Made by a program: the position numbers and the translations under genes | Origin: Thermosynechococcus vestitus BP-1 | GTDB taxonomy: Bacteria > Cyanobacteriota > Cyanobacteriia > Thermosynechococcales > Thermosynechococcaceae | NCBI RefSeq assembly: GCF_000011345.1 | Contig: NC_004113.1 | Location: forward strand, 992,001 to 1,056,000 | DNA: 64,000 nucleotides | Direction: 5' to 3' | Shown: one piece after another, positions 48,152-56,485 of the stretch | Layout of the letters: each line of letters begins with the position of its first letter | How positions within the stretch are numbered: the first letter of the stretch is position 1 | Notes under the pieces: generated by a model | The model's input: only the letters and a program-made list of their open reading frames with translations | Databases searched by the model: none | What the model was told of the DNA's origin: nothing

Positions 48152-49920
48152 TTAAGTCCATGTTTTCCCTAGCTTGCCTAGCAATCCATCAACAGTGCCC
48201 TTACTACAAGCATAAATTTTTAGGAGTCTTTGAGAATCCTCAAATAATAGAATTACAAAAATTTTCCTGAAGGACTTGAAAATTCGATAAAAAGTACTAA
48301 TGATAAAGAATAAACAATTTTTTGCCAATCGTGTTTCTAGGTAAGTATGATTTCTGTGGACATAAAAATACCGTAGAGAAGAATATAGGTAAATAAATTT
48401 AGTTCTGTTAAATAGTTGAATAGATTTTGAGTTACCAAATCGGTGATTTATTTTTGCGTTACAAACAGTAAATATTTTATAATCCTGTTTTCTTAGCTTC
48501 ATGCAATAGTCAAAATCAACAGCGTCCATAAATAGAGATTCATTCGGGTGCGACGCGAAAGCTAGCCAGATGATTGTCCCACTAGCCCAACAAGCTAGAA
48601 CGGGACCGGTTGTGCCCCCAACCGTAGCCTAGGGAGGCATGCGTGACTGGTAACGGTCAGGTATGAAGCCCTCCCGACAACGTAGCCCGAACCGCAAGGT
48701 TGAAGCCGAATCCGTGAGGAGGAAGCAACTTCACCAGCGTCAGGTGATAGGGAGCTAGGCTTGAGGGTATGGTGAACGTAAGTGAAGTGACGCCAGAAGC
48801 CTCGTTACTCTCAGCAGGCCAAAGACGCTGACAGGCCTGGGCCAAAATGGCAAGTGGACGGCTACACCTCTCCTAATTAGGTGTACGGGGACATTAGCTC
48901 CACCGGGGTAAAGTCACCACCTAACCCCTCGCGTCATCTGGTTGGAACGCGGTAAGCCCGTACTTCCGCCTTGATAGGCCAAGCACAAGGCAAGTGGACT
49001 GCGAGGAACACCCATGGAAGTGCGGGTAGAGGAGACGGGAAAAAGCGAATGCTAGCCTGTAATGGGTTAGATAGGGATTGAGAATGCTGGCAGGACATTC
49101 AACATCATCCCACTCGAAAGAGGGCAGACTTCCCGTCGGTTCCCCATTACGAGAAAATCTATAGAACCTCCCTAATGGTGACAAAGCAAATGGCGGTGAC
49201 CTTGAGTCACTGGTGCGGTCACCAACCCTCCCACCAAGGGTAGGCAGGCTGTAGATGAGTATCGTAAAGGTTGTACACACAACCGGTTCCTCTTAAATGA
49301 GGGGTTTTGGGGGGCCTGAGCCGGATGCGAGGAAACTTGCACGTCCGGTTCTTAGGGGGCTAGGGGGCAGTAATGCCCCCCTGCTACCCGACTAGCCCAA
49401 TCTCTTTTGCGGCATGACAGTTGAGTAACGTTCCTGAAGTAATGACAGCATCACATTCATAAACTGCCTTTCGAGAGTCGATCTGCTGCTGATAAAAGCG
49501 GTAGTTTTTATAGATGAATCCACAATTAATCTGACCTGTTTCTCGATCTTGTACTGCACAAGACAGAATGCCAATCTCAGATTTATTGATATATTTATCA
49601 TAAAAATAAATTAGATTTTCAAGGGCATTTTCATAGGGAGTACTATCCTGATCAAATAACCAAATGAAGTCAAATTTTTTATGAATTGCGTATTGAATTC
49701 CAAGGGTTAAGCCCCCTGCGACACCAATGTTCTCAGGATGATGCTGAACCTCTATAGATAGATTATTTCCTAATTTCTGAATAGGAATAGGTCTGGATGA
49801 GTTATCAACAATTAATAGGTAGTCGATCTTGTATGTTTGATTGATTAGTCCATCTATACATCTATTGAGGGCAAAATAATCATTATAGGCGGTAATATAG
49901 GCTAATACTTTATAATTCAT
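48152..49920 (-). pseudogene. rhamnosyltransferase-like GT2 gene disrupted by an antisense intron
   Basis: 5' part 49920-49393 (VLAYITAYNDYF, LLIVDNSSRP, WLFDQDSTP, GTLLNCHAAKEIGL) and 3' part 48547-48152 (PNESLFMDAVDFDYCMKLRK... stop). Joining the two gives 307 residues with the expected family sequence IGLPNESLFMDAVDFDY across the junction. Because the intron lies in the opposite orientation it cannot be spliced from this gene's mRNA, so the gene is inactivated. AT-rich, likely acquired with the GT2 neighbour. Confidence 0.9.
48548..49392 (+). mobile_element. group II intron copy lacking its maturase
   Basis: 845 bp, GTGCGACGCG at the start and CTACCCGAC at the end. The first ~240 nt are nearly identical to the copy at 31460. 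The maturase gene is deleted from about its codon 40 to its last few codons; a degraded start remains near 49177. Domain V intact (49318-49351). It would have to be mobilised by a maturase acting in trans. Boundaries are firm because the host gene is restored by removing exactly these bases. Confidence 0.93.
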
Positions 49921-50645
49921 TAGAGGTAACGGTAATTTTTAATCAATCGGTAAATGAGTAATAATAGCTGAATAGACTTTGGAAAAAACTCCTTTTGAAT
50001 AAGAAATAGCTCGCAAAGAAGATTTGCTTTATAGCGATACGAAAACCCCTTGGTATTGTATTGTCCAGCAATAAATTCAGCGGTTGTGATCTTGCCACCT
50101 CCCTGTTGAACTTTGAGTATAAACAATGCATCCGCAGCTGTAGGGTAATAATGGGAGTAATAGCCATAATGTTCATGTAGATTCCGTTTGATCAGTGTAC
50201 CGACAGATTGAGTAGTGATAAATGCTTGTACGCCATGATGCCAAATGGCTCCTCCTGTTGGTTTGATGATTGCTTTTTTCTCTGAGTAGATGTAGGCTGA
50301 AATTAGATCAGCTTGGGAACTAGCAGCTGCTTGTTTGTAGTTGGCGATCGCTAGGGGGTCAAGGCGATCATCTGCGCCAACCACAAGGTAATAGTCTCCG
50401 GTTGCCCGTTGGATTCCTTTGTTCAATGCATGAAAGATGCCAAAATCTGGCTCACTCACATAGTCTGTGATCACATCTTGGGCCCCTCTGATGAGATCAA
50501 GGGTGCCATCCTCAGAGGCGCCATCAATCACAATCCATTCGAAGGCGCGATCGCTCTGTTGCCGAACCGACTCAATCAGCCCCGGCAAGTGCTGGGCAGC
50601 GTTATAGGTGGCTGTAATCAAGGAAATCGATGGGAGGTCCGCCAT
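49920..50645 (-). CDS. family 2 glycosyltransferase (WcaA/PGL-like)
   Basis: 241 residues from ATG at 50645 (MADLPSISLITATYN). Motifs: SLITATYNAAQHLPGLIES, WIVIDGASEDGT, VVGADDRLDP. Its stop overlaps the ATG of the disrupted transferase (TAATG), so the pair was an operon. The C-terminus is AT-rich and hydrophobic. Confidence 0.85.
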   Translation of the reverse strand: MADLPSISLITATYNAAQHLPGLIESVRQQSDRAFEWIVIDGASEDGTLDLIRGAQDVITDYVSEPDFGIFHALNKGIQRATGDYYLVVGADDRLDPLAIANYKQAAASSQADLISAYIYSEKKAIIKPTGGAIWHHGVQAFITTQSVGTLIKRNLHEHYGYYSHYYPTAADALFILKVQQGGGKITTAEFIAGQYNTKGFSYRYKANLLCELFLIQKEFFPKSIQLLLLIYRLIKNYRYL

Positions 50646-50754
50646 GCTGGATCGCAACTAATAGGAAATGACGAGGACAATCTCTAGCTCCTTAATTGTA
50701 TAGAGTCGATGGGGCGATCGCCTCGTCATTATCCACTGTTACAGATTGCAACTC

Positions 50755-50928
50755 CTAGGCAGAGCCACAGCCACAACCTGCGTGGCCACAGCCGCTATTC
50801 TCTTTGCAGGTGCCATTGGCACAGACTTCGGAGCAGTAGGGTTTGCCGTTGACCATAATGGCATCGTTGAGGGAGACAATGCACAGGCAGTGGGGACAGG
50901 CGCATTTCATTTGGGTCACGGTTGTCAT
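50755..50928 (-). CDS. smtA: bacterial metallothionein SmtA
   Basis: 57 residues with ten cysteines: KCACPHCLC, YCSEVCANGTC, SGCGHAGCGCG. It chelates Zn and Cd in the cytosol. The classic protein of Synechococcus PCC 7942 has nine Cys as I recall it; the extra one is C41. Start at 50928 (MTTVTQMKCAC) follows from the family; the 27-codon upstream frame covers the operator. Confidence 0.95.
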   Translation of the reverse strand: MTTVTQMKCACPHCLCIVSLNDAIMVNGKPYCSEVCANGTCKENSGCGHAGCGCGSA

Positions 50929-50987
50929 GGCTTTTCCTCCAAATGACGAATCAGTGAGGTTGTTTTCCGCCTCTAGTTCAGTATACT

Positions 50988-51001
50988 TGAACAACTGTTC
51001 A
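50988..51001. promoter_or_regulatory. SmtB-type operator
   Basis: TGAACA-AC-TGTTCA, a perfect 6-2-6 palindrome with ATAC-like flanks, the core of the smt operator-promoter bound by SmtB/ArsR regulators. It lies 60 bp upstream of smtA. The regulator gene is now 1.1 kb away on the far side of an IS. Confidence 0.8.
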
Positions 51002-51029
51002 TACGTCAATTGGTTATTGCCTAACTAGC

Positions 51030-52130
51030 TGTCAGGTCCCGCATCATTATATTCCCAGAAGTCGTGCTAAACTCTTCGAAGCGTACCGGCTCCTTGAGTG
51101 CTTGTTCCAAGGTCGGAAAGCGTTCAACGATGGAGTATCACCATGCCACGTATTCATGCCAACGCCCGAACGACACCCCGAATTCGCCGTGAAATCCAAC
51201 AAGCACCGGCTTCGATCAGTCATCGCGAGCTTGCCAGACGTTACGGGATCCACCGGCACACGGTAGCGAAATGGCGTAAGCGCGCAACCGTTGAAGACAA
51301 AAGCACCCGCCCGCACCGCCTGCAAACGACGCTTACGGAAGCGCAAGAGCTTGTGATCGTTGAGGTGCGTAAGCTCCTTTTGCTGCCTCTTGATGACCTT
51401 CTCGTTCTTGCCCGGACGTTCCTCAACCCCAATCTGAGCCGCTCAGCGCTGGATCGCTGCCTGCGTCGCCACGGAGTCTCGAACCTCAGGATACTGCAAA
51501 AGGAACGCGAAAGCCTCGAAGGCAGTCCCAAAAGCACCACGCGGCAGTTCAAAGCGTACGCACCTGGGTTCATCCACATCGACGTCAAATACCTGCCACA
51601 AATGCCGGATGAGGAGCAGCGCCGCTACCTCTTTGTCGCGATTGATCGGGCAACGCGCTGGGTCTATTTGGCAATCCACGAGGAGAAGAGCGCAGAATCG
51701 GCAACGCGCTTTCTTGCAAATGTCCTTGCCAACGCTCCTTTCGTGGTGCGTACGGTGCTGACTGATAACGGCAAGGAGTTTACCGACCGTTTCTCCTCCG
51801 CAGGCGAACGCCAACCCACGGGACACCATCCGTTTGATCAGCTCTGTCGTGAAAAGCGCATCACCCATCGGCTCATCCAACCCCGCCATCCGCAAACCAA
51901 CGGGATGGTGGAACGCTTCAACGGCCGCATTGCGGAGATTCTGCGCGCTGAACGCTTTGTCTCGGCAGCCGACTTGCAAGAGACGCTCACGCGATACCTT
52001 TGGGCGTACAATCACCGCATTCCCCAACGCGTTTTGGGCCACATGACTCCCATTGAGAAACTGCGATGGTGGCAAACTGAGCGACCAGACCTCTTCGTTT
52101 CAAGGGTAGATAATGTCACGGGTCTTGACA
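51030..52130 (+). mobile_element. IS481-family insertion sequence, 1101 bp
   Basis: Ends TGTCAGGTCCCG and (reverse complement) TGTCAAGACCCG, matching the TGT...CA terminal consensus. Flanked by a 6-bp duplication ACTAGC (51024-51029 and 52131-52136). It sits between smtA and smtB. Confidence 0.9.
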
Positions 52131-52135
52131 ACTAG
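51143..52135 (+). CDS. IS481-family transposase
   Basis: 330 residues from ATG at 51143 with GGAG before it. N-terminal HTH (SHRELARRYGIHRHTVAKW) and an rve integrase core with DDE residues in FIHIDVKYLPQ, VLTDNGKEFTD and QTNGMVERFNGRIAEI. The stop TAG (52133-52135) lies just past the IS end and is supplied by the target duplication, so the protein depends on its insertion site for termination. Confidence 0.9.
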   Translation: MPRIHANARTTPRIRREIQQAPASISHRELARRYGIHRHTVAKWRKRATVEDKSTRPHRLQTTLTEAQELVIVEVRKLLLLPLDDLLVLARTFLNPNLSRSALDRCLRRHGVSNLRILQKERESLEGSPKSTTRQFKAYAPGFIHIDVKYLPQMPDEEQRRYLFVAIDRATRWVYLAIHEEKSAESATRFLANVLANAPFVVRTVLTDNGKEFTDRFSSAGERQPTGHHPFDQLCREKRITHRLIQPRHPQTNGMVERFNGRIAEILRAERFVSAADLQETLTRYLWAYNHRIPQRVLGHMTPIEKLRWWQTERPDLFVSRVDNVTGLDN

Positions 52136-52151
52136 CGCCTATGATGAAGAT

Positions 52152-52508
52152 ATGAATACTCTTGATCCTCATCATCCAGAGGCTTTAGCGCAGGTGAGCG
52201 ATCGCCTGCTTTCTACGGAAAAAGCCCAGCGGATGGCACAGTTTTTTGGTCTACTGGCTGATACGAATCGAGTGCGCATTGTGGCCCTCCTGGCCCAAGG
52301 GGAGTTTTGTGTCAGGGATATTGCCGTGGCTCTAGACATGAGCGAATCTGCCGTCTCCCACCAATTGCGGATGCTGAAGGCGCTGCGACTGGTCCGTTTC
52401 CGCCGCCAAGGGCGACATATCTTTTATCGGTTACTGGATCACCATGTCCTCACCCTTTATGAGGTCGTGGCCGAGCATTTAGATGAAGAAGACCCAGAGA
52501 CAGCCTAG
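52152..52508 (+). CDS. smtB: SmtB/ArsR-family metal-responsive repressor
   Basis: 118 residues from ATG at 52152. Winged helix: FCVRDIAVALDMSESAVSHQLRMLKALRLV. The alpha-5 zinc site D-x-H-x10-H-x2-E is intact in DHHVLTLYEVVAEHLDE, matching D104/H106/H117/E120 of SmtB. The frame stays open into the IS end (ATG at 52113), so a fusion of ~13 extra residues is possible. The natural promoter/operator has been cut away by the IS; expression may now come from the IS. Confidence 0.92.
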   Translation: MNTLDPHHPEALAQVSDRLLSTEKAQRMAQFFGLLADTNRVRIVALLAQGEFCVRDIAVALDMSESAVSHQLRMLKALRLVRFRRQGRHIFYRLLDHHVLTLYEVVAEHLDEEDPETA

Positions 52509-52972
52509 GGAGACGGGCAAGTTGGCGGTGACGCAACGCTAGAACCTGAAGGAGCGGCTTCTAAAATTTGGCTTGTGGTCAATGTTATGTACGTGGCGTA
52601 GGTACAACCTGTAAATGCCCTTAATTCTGCTCGCTCAGGGGTGGCTTGGAATTCAGCGTAGTTACCATCGGCACGACTGATTTGATACTCATAGTCCGGC
52701 GTATCACTAAAGCCAATTCGTAGGCTGGCAACATCAGTGCTGAATGTGGGATTGGCTAAACGGTAGGCCTGTTGGGCACGGTTCACGGCACCAATATTGG
52801 TTTTGGCTTGGGACTCGCGGGCTTTGATAGCCTGATTCAACATGGAGGGGAGGGCGATCGCTCCCAAGATAGCGATAATAATGACAACGACGAGTAGCTC
52901 AATGAGGGTTAGGCCTTTGCAGGTAAGGAGGGATCGATAGAACCAAGGCAGGCTAGAACGATAGGGAGACAT
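52505..52972 (-). CDS. type IV pilin-like protein
   Basis: 155 residues from ATG at 52972. Prepilin site CKG before LTLIELLVVVIIIAILGA with Glu +5. The helix continues IALPSMLNQAIKARESQAK and shares IGAVNRAQQAYRL with PilA at 46124, so it is a diverged paralogue. C-terminal Cys pair (TGC...PTC). The last 4 bp overlap smtB, convergent. Confidence 0.9.
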   Translation of the reverse strand: MSPYRSSLPWFYRSLLTCKGLTLIELLVVVIIIAILGAIALPSMLNQAIKARESQAKTNIGAVNRAQQAYRLANPTFSTDVASLRIGFSDTPDYEYQISRADGNYAEFQATPERAELRAFTGCTYATYITLTTSQILEAAPSGSSVASPPTCPSP

Positions 52973-53048
52973 AGGAATGCTCCAATTTTGCACTCGTCTT
53001 TATCCTAAAGTGTTCCCACAGGTCTTCGTGAAATTACAGAGATCTCCT

Positions 53049-56000
53049 CTAAAGTCCCAGCAGTTTTTTCTTCGCAGCTTGGAATTCCACCTCTGAGAGC
53101 AGACCCTGCTGATACATGGCTATCAGTCGTTGCAGTTGCTCTAACCCTGCGGAACTTGCTGCAGCAGTGGTTTCAAGTGTTGGCTCGGGTTGGGGCAGGG
53201 GTGGTTCAGGGGCAGGGGGTGTTGGCATTGGGCTAGGCGCTGATGTTCCTTGAGCCAATTGATAGGTTTGGATCACCCCTTGGAGAATCGCGGCTTCCCG
53301 CTTGTATTCAAGACTGTCGCGTCCTCCCGCCTTGTGGAGTTCTTCCTCCCGTTGCTTCAAATAGTTCAGCAAATGCTCGTAGAGCGCCTGCTTTTGGGCT
53401 GGGGTTTCTGCGGCTTTGAGAATCACCGTCACTTGGCGCTGAATTTCCTCTAAGTCGGGACGGCAGGCCAGCACCTCTAGGACTTGGGTCACTTCCTCCC
53501 AGTTGGCGGCAATGTCCACATCTTCAAGGCCAACAGCTGTATGGCGGGTGTAGCGGATTGTGGCTTCGCGGGTCGCACGGTTTTCTGCCTGCTTAAGGAC
53601 ACCGAGGGCGCGGGCAATAACCACGAGGTTGAGAATTTGCGGGTTTTCGGGAAACACATCCCAGAAGGGGGGATCCTTTTGCAAATGCACGGGAATCGGC
53701 AGGTCGCGGTTTTCTCCCCGTAGGCGGTCGCGCTTGGCGGTAATCATTTGGCCGCGCCAATCTTGATAGGCTTGCCGCAGTTCGGACATACCCTCAATAC
53801 AGCGCAGGGAAAAGCCCCCCATCTCTTGGACAAAGACAATACGGTGCCGCTCGCGATCGCCCAAGGGCTTAATGTCATCACTGGTAATGCTCTGGCCATT
53901 GGGTTTGACCAGGTTCTTGAGGAGGGGAATGAGTTTTTTGGCAGCGAAATCGGTGGTATTTTCACCCCCCACAATAGCAATATTCGTATTTACCGAGGGG
54001 GTAAAGCCGGCATCGCGCCCACTCATCACCGCCTGGGAGAGGAGGAGCAGGGGCTTGGACTTTTGGTAGGCGAGGCGCAGGACGCTGAGGATTTCTCCTT
54101 CATCGTTGCGATAGACCTGCAGCAGGCGATCGCAGGCGGTGAGATCCCGCACAAGGCAGCTTTCTTCCGGAGCATTTTGCACGGTGCGCCGTACTGTTTC
54201 CTGGATAATCTCAGCCAGGTCACTTTCTTGAACATCCGCCAGTTGCGCCACATCCAATAGACGCATCACCTCATTGGCAGCGCGGGTTTCCTTCCACAGG
54301 GAACTCGCCTCCTGCAACACCGTTGTCGCTGTTGTAGTACAGAGTTGATTGAGGCCAATGGTAAATGTGGACTCTACCCCTGTGTTGGCACCAGCATAGC
54401 GCTCGACAAGGTCTTGATAGAGGCCGTTGAGTTCTTGGCGATCGTAAAGCTTCACCCCATTGATCCGCAGGGCATCTGCACTATCGGCTTGACTATCGGC
54501 CATTGCCTTGAAGCCATCCCGTAAATTGAGGAGCCGTTGATTGAGCTTGGCAAGACGGGCTTCCATCCCCTGTAGCCACTCCTCCAGTTTGGTCATCACC
54601 TCTTTGGCAAGGAGTCGGGCTTTGGCTTGAATGATGGCATTGAAACTCCCCTCAATTCCTTCTAGGGCCTGCTGGCAAAATTCCTCCATTTTTGCTTGCT
54701 TCGAGATGCCAAAGAGGGTACTGAAGTGGTTAATGTCCTGGAGGGCATTTTCGTATTGCCGCTGACGATTGGTGATGTTGGGCTGCCAGGTGTTCTGGAT
54801 CTCGCGGTCGTACTTTTCCCTTTGACTAAGAAAAATCTGGCGAATTTGCAGCAGAAAGGCCTGGGCAAACTTCGGCCCCCGGTTGCGATCTTCAACAATG
54901 CGATAGAATTCCTCCTCAAGACTTTGGCGAGCCTGCTGGAGGATTTGATTGCGGTTGTCGTACATGCGCTGGAAAAAGTCGCCGTGGAGACGCTCATCGG
55001 GGCTGAGTTCGCGCAAGTGGGCCGCTCGGTAATTGTCCACCTGTTCAGTTAGCCAGGGCACAAATTGCAAAATTTTGCCTCTTTCGGTGCCCATCATCCC
55101 CCCTAATCCCTGTTGGGTACATTCAAGGAGGTTTTCACGGCTAATTTGATTGCGCAGATCGTTGACCCAGCGGGAAATTTCCTGCATATAGGGGCGATCG
55201 CCAGCTGCTGCCAAGGCCAGGACCAAATCCATATCCAGCAAGTTCATCGGTTTCAGGAGGCTCTGGGTCACCTCCAACAGTTGCGGCGGCAATTGCACCG
55301 ATTCATTCAGCCACCAGTGAATAAAGTCTTGGCAGAGGCGATAGGTCAAGGAGGCGCGAATTTGGGCAATGGGAATTTCAATACTGGAGAGGCCAAAGGC
55401 CATGAAGCTCTTGGGATAGCTTCGACCCCCGGCATCCTGAGAGGCCCAAGCCGCCTTAATATTGTCCCGAATGGAGCGTTTGTGGGGAGCAAAGTCCGAG
55501 GTGAGATCCAAAAAGATATTTTGGGCAATCATTTCGCGGATCTCATCGAGCTTGAATTCACTCTCGCCATTTTTGGTGCCCACGAGGTAGGTAAAGTCAA
55601 AGGGAGGGCAGCTGTAACGCACTTCATCAGCCAGGCTACTGCTAAATTGGGCAAGGTATTCGGTGCGGTAGTCGGAAAAGTAACTGAGTTCCATGAGGGC
55701 AGCATAGCCATTGGCAAGGACGCGATCGCCAACGCTAATGGCAGCAAAGGCATTGGGCATGGGCACAATTGCTGTGACGAGGGGACTCGACTGGCCCCTG
55801 AGCCAGTGGCGAACACAATAGCCGAGGTCAATGAGCATACCGCTACCGGTGCCCCCAGAGAGGGAACCGGTAATAAAAACATTGAGGCTACTATTGTTGA
55901 CCTTGAGGCCGTAGCGGCTTTGCATAAAACTTTCATGACCTTTGACGCGATCGCTGGCCGCTTGAAATTTTTGTTGAATCCCATGGTAGTTGCAAAAGAA

Positions 56001-56378
56001 GGCAAACCGCCCACAGGCACGGATCTGTCCTGCTCCCGCCTCTAGGCTAGTCATGTTGCGCTCGAGTTCCCTGGGAAACCAAGAGGCAATCCAGGGGTAG
56101 TTGTCGAGGTTTTGAATGATTTGCTGCACGTTTTTGCCACTGACACTGGCCCAGTGCTTTTCGTTGTCCTTGAGGGGAGAGCCTGCAGCAAGGGGGTTGC
56201 TTACTTTGTAGTCGCGATCGGTATCAATGGCCAGGAAGCTGATCACAGGAAACTGTTTCAGGCTGCCGTAGGTTTCCTCCACCAGTCGTCGCACCCGCGA
56301 TAGCACCTCGATGCCGGTGCCACCTACCCCCACAATGACCGTCGGCACAATTGATTTTTCTTCCACCTGTGCAGGCAT
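53049..56378 (-). CDS. very large tubulin-like (Tubulin_2) protein
   Basis: 1109 residues from ATG at 56378 (MPAQVEEKSIVPTVIVGVGGTG). Residues ~15-400 carry a tubulin/FtsZ-type nucleotide fold: GVGGTGIEVL (17-26) and the signature GSLSGGTGSGM (171-181). The middle (~450-900) is helical with coiled-coil-like stretches, then a Pro-rich linker and a C-terminal ~30-residue SHOCT-like motif (LEQLQRLIAMYQQGLLSEVE). No transmembrane segment. Lies 107 bp downstream of the CheA gene, same strand. Related large bacterial tubulin-like proteins exist; cellular role unknown. Confidence 0.85.
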   Translation of the reverse strand: MPAQVEEKSIVPTVIVGVGGTGIEVLSRVRRLVEETYGSLKQFPVISFLAIDTDRDYKVSNPLAAGSPLKDNEKHWASVSGKNVQQIIQNLDNYPWIASWFPRELERNMTSLEAGAGQIRACGRFAFFCNYHGIQQKFQAASDRVKGHESFMQSRYGLKVNNSSLNVFITGSLSGGTGSGMLIDLGYCVRHWLRGQSSPLVTAIVPMPNAFAAISVGDRVLANGYAALMELSYFSDYRTEYLAQFSSSLADEVRYSCPPFDFTYLVGTKNGESEFKLDEIREMIAQNIFLDLTSDFAPHKRSIRDNIKAAWASQDAGGRSYPKSFMAFGLSSIEIPIAQIRASLTYRLCQDFIHWWLNESVQLPPQLLEVTQSLLKPMNLLDMDLVLALAAAGDRPYMQEISRWVNDLRNQISRENLLECTQQGLGGMMGTERGKILQFVPWLTEQVDNYRAAHLRELSPDERLHGDFFQRMYDNRNQILQQARQSLEEEFYRIVEDRNRGPKFAQAFLLQIRQIFLSQREKYDREIQNTWQPNITNRQRQYENALQDINHFSTLFGISKQAKMEEFCQQALEGIEGSFNAIIQAKARLLAKEVMTKLEEWLQGMEARLAKLNQRLLNLRDGFKAMADSQADSADALRINGVKLYDRQELNGLYQDLVERYAGANTGVESTFTIGLNQLCTTTATTVLQEASSLWKETRAANEVMRLLDVAQLADVQESDLAEIIQETVRRTVQNAPEESCLVRDLTACDRLLQVYRNDEGEILSVLRLAYQKSKPLLLLSQAVMSGRDAGFTPSVNTNIAIVGGENTTDFAAKKLIPLLKNLVKPNGQSITSDDIKPLGDRERHRIVFVQEMGGFSLRCIEGMSELRQAYQDWRGQMITAKRDRLRGENRDLPIPVHLQKDPPFWDVFPENPQILNLVVIARALGVLKQAENRATREATIRYTRHTAVGLEDVDIAANWEEVTQVLEVLACRPDLEEIQRQVTVILKAAETPAQKQALYEHLLNYLKQREEELHKAGGRDSLEYKREAAILQGVIQTYQLAQGTSAPSPMPTPPAPEPPLPQPEPTLETTAAASSAGLEQLQRLIAMYQQGLLSEVEFQAAKKKLLGL

Positions 56379-56485
56379 GGTTGCTCTCTCCACCGCAAGT
56401 CACCCCGATCCTAGCAAGGCTGTCCGCGAAATCTGGCGATCGCCATGTTTCATAAAACATTTTTGCGGCAATCCAATCTGATGCT

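Noticed and set aside
55113-56045. 310-codon frame antisense to the tubulin-like gene
   Set aside because: Mirror of a well-supported gene; no ribosome-binding site or motifs.
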